Shown: positions 11,795 through 33,819, counted from the stretch's first letter. The stretch is 64,000 bases of DNA from Hepsetus odoe (GCA_017165825.1 CM029374.1:2206264-2270263), one strand, 5' to 3'. Notes: generated by a model from the sequence alone, not told the origin. A program made the numbers and translations.

Positions 11795-11958
11795 CGTCAT
11801 GTGATTGGGCGGTCACGGTGCAGGTAGGACATTACCGTATGCTGATTGGTGAAAGCTTATATCGATGAAAACCACTATAACCAATAGCGTGAGACGGGGA
11901 AGCACGTCTGTCTTCTGATTGGCTGTTTGCCGATTGCGCCACATTCAAAGTGAGTAAC
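11795..11958 (+). promoter_or_regulatory. kif11 core promoter: four CCAAT boxes plus CHR-like element
   Basis: ATTGG/CCAAT boxes lie at 11804-11808, 11845-11849, 11881-11885 and 11918-11922, spaced 41, 36 and 37 bp start to start. TTCAAA, the reverse complement of the CHR consensus TTTGAA, follows at 11944-11949, next to gattgcgcc, which is E2F/CDE-like. NF-Y boxes at about 30-bp spacing upstream of a CHR are the known layout of G2/M genes controlled by DREAM/B-MYB-MuvB, the class kif11 belongs to. There is no TATA box. Confidence 0.65.
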
Positions 11959-11959
11959 C

Positions 11960-12068
11960 GTTTTCTCACTCAGTTTGAGTGAGACTGCGAGGTGTTCCGC
12001 TGAAAAGAGCAAGAAATTTATTCATTTTAACTTTCTATACATTCCCACCGGGACTAGTCGTTCGGGAG
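11960..12068 (+). other. kif11 non-coding first exon (5'UTR), start approximate
   Basis: Sequence downstream of the promoter ends at a strong donor (cgggag|gtgagtacg, exon end 12068). It would join the acceptor at 13901 (tgctgctgcag), leaving a 32-nt leader before the ATG at 13934. The 5' boundary is inferred. Confidence 0.5.
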
Positions 12069-13901
12069 GTGAGTACGTGTTGTTTAAGTGTTCATCATCT
12101 TTTTCATAAAAAATCGTTTCAATCTGAGGTGACAGACTTGCTAACCTGTCTGATAAGGACGCTTTAAAGCTAACGGGGCTAATCTGTTCATGTCCACCTG
12201 ACTGGTTTATTTAAATTATTTAACTTTTGGGTTATTTAATAGCTGTAATGGATACTTTTTTTTTTTTATTTCGGAGTCGTTTTAGTGCTTGTTTAACAAA
12301 ACTATCCAGGAAACGTCTTTTCTGAGGGAACTGGCATGAACGGAGGTCCCCGCTATGTAATAAAAACAAGGCGTGTTAGAATGTTCTGGAGTGTAGGAGA
12401 TAAACTGATGTTAAAGGTGTTTTAGAGCAGGTTTTACCCAAAAGGTGCAAAGAAGAGTGTTTTAAAATTTAAGACAATTATATAGAACCTGGTAAACTTC
12501 CTGTTTTTTCCCTATCAATATTAAAAATAATAATAATAATATTATTGTCATTGTTGTTGTTGTTTGTTTATTTTACTGTGGTCAATGGAGTGAACCTTCC
12601 TAACCAGCATGTGTTTAAATCCCTCTTTCCACCCATCATTTTTCCTTACCTCTCTGTTAACCTTGACTGGTGTTTTGGACCATTATAAGGGGAAATATGG
12701 GCCGCTTTCCTGTCTTATTTTGACTTTTAATATCCTTAAACACAAAGCTGCTTCAGTTTCGTGTGAAACCTCAGTTTTTAAAACTCAAATACTAATTAAT
12801 ACAATTTTATCACTCTGCATTATGTTTAAATCCCAAATGCATCACCTTATTTTGACACGTTTTTTTTCTCTCCCCCCTTCAGTGTAAGTGCTACATATTG
12901 CATCTAAATAAACTGCATTTAGTAGTTTCCTGATTGTATGTGTTTTTACCGTTTTCCACAGTCTGTATTTTTATCTGGATATTTAGGTTTTTAGATATTT
13001 AGGCTATTCCCTTTTCCAGTTTTCAGTTCGAGTTTCTCCTGGATGATTTGTTTCATGACTTATTTTTGATTTTTAACCTCTCTCTCTAACTCGTCTCAGA
13101 AGCTTCTGTGCAGAAGGCAGATCAAGGCCCTCAGCAGGTTTATGACCTAAAACTGGGTGATTTGGTGACATTTATCACCATCATGTTGAAGTAGATCACT
13201 GGATTCTCTTCTGGGTGAATCATCAGTAGTTAAAGAACGCTGACCCGCTGCATGTACTTAACACAGAGCAGAATTAGTCCATCTTAATTGGATTTAATGC
13301 AGTGTGCAGATTCCCCTGAGGTACCCTTTATCAAGGTACTGGCCCCATGACTGCTCCCCAGGTGTTGGGGATATGGTGTTGGATATGGCTGCGCACTGCT
13401 GCACAGTATGTGTGGGTTAAATGCAGAGGAGAGAAAGAGAGTGGTGGGCTGTTCACAGTGACAGTTAATTTCATCTTAGTTTTCACTTCAGTGTTTGTAT
13501 TTTTTATTTTTTATTTTTTTTTGTGGAAATGCAGCTTTTCTCCATTCAAGCATTGACGTCAAAACATTGTCTTCTCGATGTATTTTCAGAAAAATGTAAT
13601 CTGCCATCGCCCACCCCTATATTGAACACCATTAGTGTATTAACAGTACATTTCCCTCGTTAAGTCTATGGAGGATTGAAGTGTGTGTGTGTATCTAAAA
13701 AATTTGAGAGACAAAAAATTAATACGCATTTTATAGATAATAATGTTCTCTGACCATTTGGTGCAAGTTCCATATTTTAGAACCCTAAAAGTACTTTCCA
13801 TTTCATTAACTTGTTAAACCAGGTCAGAGTCTTACTTTATTGTCAAACGCTTGTTTATTTTTGTAGTTCTTTACAGTAAGGCGTTCTGTCTGCTGCTGCA
13901 G
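12069..13901 (+). other. kif11 intron 1
   Basis: AT-rich sequence holding an AAT/ATT simple stretch near 12525-12565 and one SINE B fragment (13305-13430). No exon seen. Confidence 0.5.
13305..13430 (+). mobile_element. SINE family B fragment
   Basis: Contains cctgaggtaccctttatcaa, a ggatatggctgc body and a gggttaaatgcagagg tail. The tRNA-like head is missing. Confidence 0.65.
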
Positions 13902-13933
13902 CTCTGGATCCGACTAGAAGACGCTCTCTAACG

Positions 13934-16900
13934 ATGTCTTCGTACGGTCCAATGGTGGCAGCCAAAAAGGAGGAGAAGGGGCGAAACATCCAAGTTGTTG
14001 TTCGATGCAGGTGAGTACCGTTAACCTATTCAGAGTGGGGCTGTTCTGTAGGACATCTGTCTAAACTGGATCTGTCACAGACCTTTCAATGGAGTGGAGC
14101 GCAAATCGAACTCGCACGGCGTGGTCGAGTGTGAGCAGACCAGGAAGGAGGTGACTGTCCGGACTGGTGGCGTAAATGACAAGACGTCCAGGAAAACGTA
14201 CACCTTCGACATGGTGAGGTTTTGAGTCGTTTTTTTTAGCATGGGTGTAATCCTGGTTGCTGCTCTTGTCCACTTTCATGCATGTTTTTAAACGTACAGG
14301 TGTTCAGCCCGTCTGCGAAACAGATTGAGGTGTACAGGAGTGTGGTTTGCCCCATTTTAGACGAGGTTATTATGGGTTATAACTGCACCATCTTCGCGTG
14401 AGTGACTTTTCATATAAAAGGCGTTTGACATGTATTATCTCGTTCTTGAGCACTTATTTTAAAGGGGATTTGGTTCTTTCCTTTAAAGATATGGACAAAC
14501 TGGCACTGGCAAAACCTTCACAATGGAGGGTGAGAGATCCCCCAACGAGGAGTTCACCTGGGAAGAGGTGAGAATTCTGATTATTTTTAACTACATTGAG
14601 CTATTTAGTTTTACACCAGCCTGAGAGGTGGTTCTCTTCCTTTTTTAGGATCCCCTGGCTGGTATCATTCCTCGTACGCTCCACCAGATCTTTGAGAAGC
14701 TGACCACTAATGGCACAGAGTTTTCTGTGAAGGTCTCCCTGCTGGAGATCTATAATGAAGAGCTGTTTGACCTGCTTAGTCCTTCTTCTGATGTTACAGA
14801 AAGGCTGCAGCTGTTTGATGACCCCAGGAACAAGGTACATCAGCTCTTAATCCTTCTGCACTGATCGTTCTTAGGCCAAAATAAAACGTTCAGGGCATTT
14901 TCAAATATGAGAAACCGAAATGGCTTGTTTTCATCCAACAAAAATGTTTCCTTCGGTCTAATTAGAGTATTTAGTAATGTTGTAGGACTGAATATAATGA
15001 TTGAGATCACAATGTATTGAATCAGATTAAGTGAGGCCTCTTAATTTGAAGTCTGTTGTGTTTTGTCAGAGAGCAGTGATTGTGAAGGGACTGGAGGAGA
15101 TCACAGTACACAACAAGAATGAGGTCTATCAGATTCTGGAGAGAGGAGCTGCCAAGAGGAAGACTGCCTCCACGCTCATGAACGCATACTCCAGGTATGA
15201 AGATGCGACGTGTTTCCATCTCCTTTTAAATCGTGCAGTGAAGAGGCTTTCGTGTCTGCTTTCCAATAGAACGCTTCAAATGGTTATAACCAGAGTGCAT
15301 GTAATGAGTCTTCATATTTCTTCATCAGCCGTTCCCACTCGGTGTTCTCTGTCACCATTCACATGAAGGAGATCACTCTGGATGGAGAGGAACTGGTGAA
15401 GATTGGAAAACTGAACCTGGTGAGTCGCTGACCTGCAGCTGACTTACTAGGTCACTTTTTGTTTGCTGTAGAGACTTTATTGCTCAAATTAGCTAGCTGG
15501 ACCTCCATTTCAACTAATGTAGAAGTTTAAAATGTAATCTTAATCAGCACTTATGTTGCTCCCTCTGCATGATTGTACATTTTAATGAAAAATTCTATAT
15601 TTGGTGTTTAATGTATGTGTAAAGCTCTCATTGCAGTGCAGTTTGAGTCTGCACTTCTCCGTTTGTAAGTCATTCTAGATAAAAGCGTCTGCTAAATGAA
15701 AATGAACCGTGTGTTTATAAAGTGATACATTTTAAATTGCCTTAAAGGTCCAAAAAATATTCAGTCGTTGCCTCCTGCTGCTGAGCTTCTGCCTCTTGAG
15801 ATGAATGGTTTTTCTCTTCTGTCCAAAGGTCGATCTTGCCGGCAGTGAGAACATAGGCCGTTCGGGAGCAGTGGACAAGCGTGCTCGTGAGGCAGGCAAC
15901 ATAAACCAGTCTCTGTTGACCCTGGGCCGGGTCATCACGGCTCTGGTGGAGCGCGGCCCCCATGTGCCCTACCGAGAGTCTAAGCTCACCAGAATCCTGC
16001 AGGACTCCCTGGGGGGGCGCACCAAAACCTCCATCATTGCTACCGTTTCTCCAGCCTCCATCAACCTGGAGGTGGGTTCCGGTTCCTGATCCAACATGAT
16101 AGCTTTATGGTTCAAACTGATGTGCAAAGCATGTTTTGGCTGCCTAAGAGGTAAAGAAAACAAGATGGGCGAAAAAATGTCACTGCTTATAGTGAATATT
16201 GTGAAGTTTGTGTGGAGTATTAACTATGAACTCCATCATGAAGGAGAAACATCTTATAAACGATACTGATGTTTCTCACTGAATGCAGGAAACACTCAGC
16301 ACACTGGAATATGCTAACAGGGCAAAGAACATCATGAATAAGCCTGAGGTGAACCAGAAACTCACCAAGAGAACCCTCATCAAGGTAAGTTAGACATCTG
16401 GGTTATCATTGGTATCCTAACTAACTGAGGTTCATCGTTTTTATTTATTTATTTTTAAATATTTTTCAGGAATACACAGAGGAGATTGAGCGTCTGAAAC
16501 GAGATCTGGCAGCTACTCGTGAAAAACACGGGGTGTATCTCTCTTCAGAGAACTATGAGTATGTTGAGGTTTCTGTTCTGTTAGGAAAAAAGTTTGGGGT
16601 AAATTGTGTTTTTGGGTTTCACTTAATCCTGACTTGCGTAATGTGTTTATGTACTTTTTTTCTGACGTTTTCTGCAGTGTGGAAATCATGTAATATTTAG
16701 ATGGTATCGGACTGTTGGATAAATATCCGAAAAATGTTTCTCGCAGGAGCATGAACAGTAGACTGGTGAGTCAGGAAGAGCAGATCACGGAGTTCACGGA
16801 GCGGATTGCTGCGGTGGAGGAGGAGCTGAAGCGGGTGAGCGTCACACTAAAGCATTCTGTGTTTGTATTGTAGACCTGTTTTGAAAAAGTATTTTATTCA

Positions 16901-19900
16901 TGTTCAATAATACCTGATCTGTCTGATTTGTGCTGTAGATGATGGAGCTGTTCACAGACAGTAAGCAGAAGCTGGACCAATGCACTGAGGACTTGCAGGA
17001 GAGGACTCAACGACTACAAGAGGTTCACGAGGACCTGAAGGAGACTAGGCATAGGCTCACCCAGGAGGAGTTCATCAGCACTCGGCTACAGACCACTGAG
17101 GAGCAGCTGTACAGCACGGCGGGCCAGGTGTGTTGTCATGCTGGTTGCTGGTCCTGCCCTCCTGTTTCACTTTTCTTCCCATCTTTTCTTGTGGACAGTA
17201 GCAGGCAGCGCCAGCAGTACATCTGCCTAACGCTTCTGTTTTCTGCTGCAGTTGCTGAGCACAGCGGAGGCCAGCACAGCAGATGTCGGCGGCCTCCACG
17301 CCAAGCTGCAGCGCATTCAGGTTGTGGAGCAGCACAACAGCACCGTTCAGAAGAGCTTCGGGCAGCGCATGGAGCAAAGCTGCAGCAGCATGCAAACCTC
17401 CCTGCAGGAGCAGAGCATCAAACACTCCGCCATCCTGGATCACTACCGCCAAGCTGTAGGTCCGTCACAGCCGGTCTTATGAGGGAGATCTGGGTGACCT
17501 CTAACTACAGTCGGCTCACTTCTTGTTAAATCTTTTGGGCTATTTCCAAAACCTTGAAGGATTGCGGAGATTGCAAATGCAGCTTTGGCATTTCACAGAG
17601 CTGCTATTTGTTGCATGTTGAGCAGGAAGTGTAATATTTCAAAGCGCCACCCACGTTTAGGGAGTTCTCCTCTAAATGCCAGTGCCACTTTAGATGGTTG
17701 AGCACTTTTTCTTTTCTGCCTGTTCTTACCAGGTTCATGGAAGTACGTCTCTTCTAATTCAGACATTTCCACCCTTACTGTTTCCTCGAAAGATTTAGTT
17801 TAGATTTAATATTTCAAGCAACGGCGAGAACTAAAACAGTAAAATTTCTTCAGACTAACAGTCTGTAATTGATGGATTTGGCTAAATCCTGCCTCACAAC
17901 TACTCATCTCTGGTTAAAGCTAACTTGTTTGAAGCACACTTTTTTTAATTTTTTTTTTTTTGGGTGCGTGTGTGTTTACTAATGAGCTTTCTCTCTCTCA
18001 CTGTAGCGCAACTGCTGGGAGGAACAGGCCGTGTGTTTCAGGATGCGTCCGAGTCCGTGATGAGCTCCTACAGCACGATGAAGGAGGCGGTTGGGGAAGG
18101 AGTGGACTGCTTTAAGAGCAGACTGCTGCAACAGGAGAACCTCACTCAGGAAGGCAGAGACTCCATGCTCAAACTTTTAGTAAGTCCCTCAGATCAGTAA
18201 GTTTCTCTTCTCTCCCTTTTCCCAGCATGCCTGACTCTACTGTGTATCGTTAAGTTTTGACCCGATTCGAATCATAATCCTGCTTAGTGGGGCTCACAGA
18301 GCCGGCCGTGATGTGAACATGCTGTGAAAATGCAGCTTTAGAGAGTAAAGCCACAGAAATGTCTCTTCTGCTCTTTTTAATCTTTTCAAATCCTTTCTCA
18401 TTATAAAATGTCTTCTGTTTGTGATTATGGAGCAAAGTATACATGTATTTAACAATTTTTACTGTTGAGAAACTCTATTATAAATCTGCTGTCCTGTAAT
18501 GAAAACCGACTTAAGGGTGAAGATGGCGTTCGGTATTATGTTCCCCACATGGAAACCATCATAAGCTACTGGTTTAATGTGCTGAATTGTTTTTCTGATG
18601 CTTTCTCTACTGACAGGACGAGCATAAACTTCAGCTAGAGGAAGCCCTTGTTGCCAAGGCGATGCCAGGCATCGGATCGATCAGGGCAATGAATGACAAT
18701 TTAAAAGAGACAATCCAGCAATACACTGTTTTGGCCACAAAGGTATTGTTGGGGGTGGGGTTGTGTGGGGTTTTTTTTCTTTTTTTTTTTAAATGGACTT
18801 CAACCCAGTTGAAACCCCTTGATTCGGGGTTTGCATGTAATTTTTCTGCCACATTTAAAAGTTGCTTGCTTTTCAGTCATCTGAAAATCTTTCCGTTTCC
18901 TTCCTTGCAGATGGAGATCCTAAAAGCAGAGATGACTGCGTTTTTCGGCGGTCATGTTGAGGCCCTGGCAAGCATGAGGGAGACAGCCGTGCAGGGCTTC
19001 AGTTCCCTTCACTCTGAGCATGACCAACTCAAACAGCAGATTAATCTGGCAAGCAGCAAACACCAAACGGTGCGTTACCAGGAAGGCTGCTGCTTGTTCG
19101 TTTAGATGCCAACACTGTTTACAAACTGTTCCTGAGTTGAGGTATTCTGTGATGTGTTGGTGTTCTTTCTTAACTGCAGCGCATGGCCCAGCTCCTTCAG
19201 TGTGTGCAGGATCAGATGAGCCTCCTGGCTCTGGACACACAAACAGACTTTGATGGGCTGCGAGAAACGTCAGAGTCTCAGAGCAAACCTGTCGATGCTC
19301 TCAGGAGCACAATAGAGAGGTAACGAGATCAGCTCCTTCATACAACCCAGTTTTGACTCTCCAGTTTCCTCTTAACGCGCGTACCTTCAAAATACAGCAG
19401 GCAGAACCTGTCTGTACGAACCACTAACCTTTGACAAGCAGAGGATCTGGAAACATTAACATTCAAGTTTAAATACTTGATTCACTATTTAAAGTAAAAG
19501 CAGCAGTGATTTTGTTAAAGAGGAAGCTTACGTGTGCAGTTCTCCTGAAATTAATCCTGATTTAAAAATCTGACCCAATATAAACACGTGGCCCTGAGAA
19601 TTGACCCAAAGCTGGAAATAAAAAATGTAAAAATGGCAATCTAATGGGGCCTCGGACCTTTTATTTTAAGAAATTATGAAGTGGATCCAGTGAATTAAAG
19701 CAGGTTTATGTTAAACTTGGTTATTGTCTCGCCGCCTTACTAGTTTACCTAAATCAGCTATTTTATATTTTGTTTTTTTTTAAAAATATAATTCTTTAAT
19801 GTTTAAACAGTTACTTGCAGTGAAATGACTCATGCGTCTAATGAGAGTACTGTCATCAGTTTAATCCGAGTGGCTGAATCTCTTTCAGCAAATGCCTGGA

Positions 19901-21590
19901 GGCTGAAGAGGAGACCTCGTCCGTCCTCTCCCGTCTGAGCTCCTGTGCCGATGGTGTGATGAGGGAGATGAACGGAGTGGCAGAGGATGGACTGAGGACG
20001 CTGGAGGAGTGTGCTGGTTACTGCAGCCTCCTGCAGAGCTCTCTGGAGTCACTGGCCGATTCCGGGCTACAGTGGTGCCACACGGCCACGGACTTGGCCG
20101 AAAAGCACACCGGGGAGCAACTCGCCCTCGTTGAGCAGAACAAGACCCACGTGCAGGCCCTTCTGGAGGTAATAAATGGCAGGAGCTCTACAGAGAAATC
20201 AAATGATCTAATTCTACTCGGGGAACCCTTACAGGAACATTTACCAGCAATATATTCTAGAGAAGCCGCATGCGTTTAAAGTATTGTGAACTTTGTTTAT
20301 TTATACTCGTTTTAAAGTGTTTTTGGTGCTTCTGTGCTCCGTTGCAGCGTGTAGAGAAGCGTGGTCAGGCTGCGGTGGAGGACTGTAGAAGTCGTCTCGC
20401 TCCACTGCAGCAGGAAGTGGAAGGAGCCCTGAAAGATGTGGAACTGCAGATGAGCAGAGACCAGATCACCCTGCGGCAGGACCGAGAAGAAATCTCCGCC
20501 CTCGCGACTGAGGCTCTGGAAACAGTCAACAGCTTCCTCCGCAGCGAACTCCAGCAGGACCTGCCCACCGGTGAGAAATGGGGAACCGCTCAAGCACCAA
20601 TTGAATTTTTGAAGTTTTAGAATCCGTTAATAAAAAATGTAACATTTTGGAAGCGTACCGTTTTAAGCACAGTCAGGATCTGGCAGGCCTTACTTTGTTT
20701 CACATCAAGTCAAAGAATCGGGTCCGTCAGCAGTGTTGGAATAACGTGTGTGTTTAGGCACGACGCCCCAGCGTAAGGAGTACACTTATCCTCGTGTCTT
20801 GGACCCGCTGAGAAGCAGGGAGGAACTGGAGGTGGAGTTCAGGACTCAGCAGGAGCAGCTGATGAGCGCGCTCAGTCAGTGTGACGCCCTCACTGAAGGA
20901 GAGGAAGACGAGAAGCCTGTCGAACAGGTACACACACGCATCCCAAACGTGCCTTGGAAGTTGCCATTAACAAACAGGACATCAGAATTTCAGTCTCTTC
21001 TTAAAAAGAAGCTTCATGGCTGAACGTGATCTGCTTCCAGGATTCCCTGGAGGACGAGGTTAGCGGCTCCAGCGACAGCAACTCCACACAGCAGTCCATA
21101 CCGGACGAGAACCTCATGTGCTACGAGGAAGGAAGGGTTCCCTTCTTTAAGGTAACGCCATATGAGCTTGGGGAAACTGAACCCATGGGTTGATTCTAAA
21201 TCGGTTCGTCTCGCTCTTGTGGACGGGTGTGTATAGATGTATCTGTGCGTGTAGAGCGAGATATATATATATATATATATATAAGCAAAAAAAAAAAAAG
21301 ATGTTCAGATATTTAAAACTTCTATAAATGTTTAAGCTTTCACAATTATGCAGCAAAAATACTTTTACCTTGGTATTAGTCAGACTTTTCCTATTTTACA
21401 TTGCTTCTCAAAGCCTCTTTGACGCTCTTTGCCACTGCCTTCTTAAACGGATGAACTCTCTCTGCAGAAGAAGCCCAACAAGAAGGAGAACCTCAACAAC
21501 AGATCCCTGAACCGCTCGAAGGTTGGAGAAAGCGAGAGCGCGACGCCTCCTCCTCGATCCAGATTACCGCTCAGGGCCCAGAATCAGTGA
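13934..21590 (+). CDS. kif11: Kinesin-5 motor KIF11 / Eg5
   Basis: Homotetrameric plus-end motor that slides antiparallel microtubules to build the bipolar spindle. 22 coding exons: 13934-14010, 14081-14213, 14300-14397, 14489-14567, 14649-14834, 15070-15194, 15329-15419, 15829-16071, 16289-16384, 16470-16558, 16747-16834, 16939-17127, 17252-17459, 18007-18179, 18617-18742, 18911-19069, 19180-19319, 19889-20168, 20348-20570, 20758-20927, 21041-21151, 21468-21590. They total 1068 aa (human 1056). Motor motifs: P-loop GQTGTGKT at 105-112, switch I NAYSSRSH at 229-236, switch II VDLAGSE at 264-270. The drug-binding loop L5 lies in exons 4-5, and the neck linker follows ETLSTLEYANRAKNIMNKPE. Coiled coils follow. 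The BimC box TTPQRKEYTYP has the CDK1 site equivalent at Thr937. The end RSRLPLRAQNQ matches the family tail. Exon 13 is placed at 17459 (GTCCGT donor) because the nearer GTAGGT at 17456 breaks the frame. Confidence 0.97.
15655..15705 (+). mobile_element. Short SINE tail fragment
   Basis: gataaaagcgtctgctaaat is the tail shared with SINE family A. It lies in kif11 intron 7. Confidence 0.5.
21260..21283. repeat. (TA)n microsatellite
   Basis: Twelve AT units in the last kif11 intron. Confidence 0.9.
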
Positions 21591-21813
21591 TCTTCACCAC
21601 GTTTCTCCACTTCTCCTAACACTTGTCACTTACACTTTCTGTCCTTATTTTTAACATGAATTAAGTATTTTTTATGTTTTCGTCCTCGGTCACTTGTGTC
21701 AGAAGTTCAGGTTATTTTTATCACTCGGTTGAAATGGGGGGGTGTGTTCATTTGTGGATGTTTTTTAAAAAAAAAAAAAAAAGTAATTAAAAATCTGGTG
21801 CATCTTTTAAATC

Positions 21814-21819
21814 AATAAA
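21814..21819 (+). terminator. kif11 poly(A) signal
   Basis: AATAAA about 225 nt after the kif11 stop codon, followed by a T/G-rich stretch (ctgttgttgg). It gives a short 3'UTR, and the next gene begins almost at once. Confidence 0.75.
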
Positions 21820-22063
21820 GCTTTTAAAATCTGAAGCCTGTTGTTGGAGTACGTGTCTGACCGAGTGGGGAGTGAAGCTGCAGAGGCTCGATATTCACCT
21901 GGACGAAGCGCCAGGCTAAATGAAACTAAACTGGGGCTCTGCACCAATCAGCAGCCAGGGCTCGCGTCACGTGACGCCGTATCTACGTGTACAGCAGCGG
22001 GGTTGCCTTCAATTCCAGCGTCCTAAAACAAACCTCCAAACCCCTGTGAGATGTGGAGGAGAC

Positions 22064-31047
<8,984 letters not shown>

Positions 31048-32315
31048 GCTTCAGACTCTACACCTTCAGAGGCTTGGACTTCTAAAGCAACCTCTCCGTG
31101 TATACACACACACACACACACACAAAGGAGGAGAAGCATTATTTCCAGGAAGTTGAATCCATGTACAGCTCCAGCGATCCTGGAGGGAGTTCCTGATAGA
31201 CTGGAGCTGCCACTTTAAAAAACAGGATCAGGACTGTCCCATGAGCCAAGAGTGACATGCCAGACTGTGTGGACAACTGAACACTCGTCTCATCGGTGGG
31301 GTTATAATAGTAATTTATGCAGTAGGGTGCTCTTATAACCATTATAGCACAGATATAGTCCATATATATGTATATATGTTCTAATAATTTGCATAATTGT
31401 AGATAGTCATCCAGAGGGAGTTTGGGGGGAAACGGTTCAGATTCCTTTACAGTGCTGGTGAATGGAACTAGACGTCTCCAACACAAATCTATGATCTTTA
31501 GGGGTGTTGATGGTAAATTAGGGTTAAATCAGTGCCTCATAATGCCCGAATGTGTCCCTCCGCCATGAATGGGTTGAGGCAGAGTCTAAAATCTTGTCCA
31601 AACTCAACGTCTCAGGCATCAGGCAGCGTTTTCACCACCAGTTCATGTCTGTGAGGGACATTCGCCACCACTGAACGGGCCTGATGGACCGTTTCGCATC
31701 AGATTGCCATAAATGTCTGTTTCCTTTGGGAAAATGACTAGAATTCTCTTTAACCTGAATGAAAAGACTTGAATGAACGCGTGTGAGAATGAGTTCCCGC
31801 CCCGGTGCCTTCTGTGAACACACAGCTGAATCCTGAACTGCACTCAAACGGGACTGAGACCGAAGTCTCAGGGACACCTCCTGTGATGCTGATCTGGCCA
31901 TTTTTCCCTTCGCGTCCTGATTAGTGACAGAGACTGGCCTAACTCGGACTACGTGACTCCCATCAGTGACCTGTGCACCCTGTGCCCAGCGTCTGTGTAC
32001 AGCTGTTATGGAATATTGTCGTTCTCTATGTTGTTGCATATGGTTTCGATGTTTCCTCATCTTGAGGAGGATGGTTTGAGAGAGGTGGGGCATCTTTCAT
32101 GGACTAGCTTTCTGGGGTAGCACTTCAGACATCTGGTTCCATTCACTACCACTGTGAATCATTCTGATGGACAGTTTCACACTGAAGCACCCTTCATGAC
32201 TGTCAGTTGGACAAACGAATCTGGGGAAAAGCTCCAACGCCGTCCGTGAGCCCGAGACACGACGAGATAAACTCGTTTAGGGAAATGGAATCAATAAAGA
32301 TGACACTAAAGAATG
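31048..32315 (+). other. Probable slc22a15 3'UTR
   Basis: Mostly unique sequence after the stop codon, with one (CA)n at 31104-31123, up to the AATAAA at 32293-32298. Assigned by position. Confidence 0.5.
32293..32298 (+). terminator. Candidate slc22a15 poly(A) signal
   Basis: AATAAA (atggaatcaataaagatgac) about 1.25 kb after the stop. Further AATAAA hexamers occur in the AT-rich stretch 32810-32945, so the end site is uncertain. Confidence 0.5.
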
Positions 32316-33800
32316 CCAACAAGGTCTTGCTTCTTGAACAGGTTTGATGTTTGATGTTCACACCTGGCTTCAGTGCCCCAGAAGCAAGATTAGGTCAACA
32401 GCAGTTGAGGTGAGGGTGATGACTCACCAGAAGAAAATAATCTTCCTTTACCTGCAACATCTGTGAGTAATGGAAGTTGCAGGACCAAAGAACTTCATGC
32501 ATTCCACATGTCCTCGCTGCTCATACCACAACTGAACTGTTGCATTTAAACTGAGCATGATGGGACATTGCAGAGGTTTGGCGCCAATGTGAGACCCAAG
32601 AGCCCAAAAGGTTGTAATAATAATACACCGACCACTAGATGGCAGTATGGTGTATTTATATAGGACAGAGAACACGGAGACCCCAATCCCAAAGCAGGAC
32701 AATGGCAAATAGTCACTTTCACTTTGGTTTCAGTTGAAAATGTTGATGCTTTCAACCATACCAGTGTGGACGTACAGTAAGACTAAGATTTTCTATACCG
32801 AGGTAATAATAAGAATAAAATTATTCATAAATGTAGACGCAGATTAAAGTGCTTTAATTTTGCAACAATTAATAGAACATTTATTGTTAATTGTGAAGAA
32901 TTACAATAAAGATGGTTCAAATAAAAATGATGGTTCAATAAAAATATTTTCAGCTGGTTTTAAAAATGGGAAGTTTGCTCCAAAGTTTTGGCACCTAAAA
33001 GCTGCATACTGCTTCTCCGTTGTTATGCTCCATTATTAGGAACACAGGCAGCCAGTGGAATGAAGCTGAACTCGGTTATGCTGCAGTTTACAGGCTCCTG
33101 GGGGCCCAGATTTCAGCACCGTTCAGAGATCTTTCTTCTCTAAAGTAACCTGATCAGTACTTGATGCATTTGTGCAGGAAAACATAAGTCCTCCAGGTCC
33201 AGAGCTGGACAGTCCTGGTCCACGGTGAGACTCCAGCTGAGGGCGCCTGAGGGCTGCGACTGAAAACCCAACTCGAACTCGGTTCACCTCTGACCGCTGG
33301 CTGGACGTCAGCCATGACGCAGGAGATGCTCAGGTAAGACAGAAGGGGAGGGGTCACACAGGTAGATACAGAACACGGAGAGGGGCGGGGCGAGGCAGGG
33401 CGTCCACCCATCCTTAATTATAGTGGTAGCAATATTTAAAGAGAACTTTCACAGATTTTTCAACATAATGAACAGGTTTGATTTGCCAGAGCTGTTTTAT
33501 TAGGAATACTCCATGTTTTGAACTGAATTTATTACTTAAAATAATAGACATTTAACTTAATATAGTTAAATATATAAATATATAATTATTATTCTGTGAT
33601 CCACCTTGATTCCAGAATCAAGTGTTTATTTTCTCAAAATCTCCAGAAAAGTTTTTTTGTTTGTTTGTTTCTTTTGTTGGTTTTTAATTGTTAAAAAGAA
33701 CCTCTAATCTTGCTTAATCCAGAGCGACGTGCAGACAGGCGTGTTCACAGTGCTGCTTAATGGAACCAGGCATGTTTGTATTTGTTTATTCATTTATTAT
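32316..33800. other. Intergenic, AT-rich with one GC-richer island
   Basis: AT-rich at 32780-33000 and 33420-33720. A GC-richer island at 33190-33400 contains ATGACGCAGGAGATGCTCAG followed by gtaagacag, which could be a short first exon, and a GC box (ggggcgggg). Nothing else supports a gene. Confidence 0.4.
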
Positions 33801-33819
33801 ATGAAATGGTTGTGGATAC

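Noticed and set aside
17075..17452. 125-codon minus-strand frame over kif11 exons 12-13
   Set aside because: Antisense shadow of well-supported kif11 coding exons.
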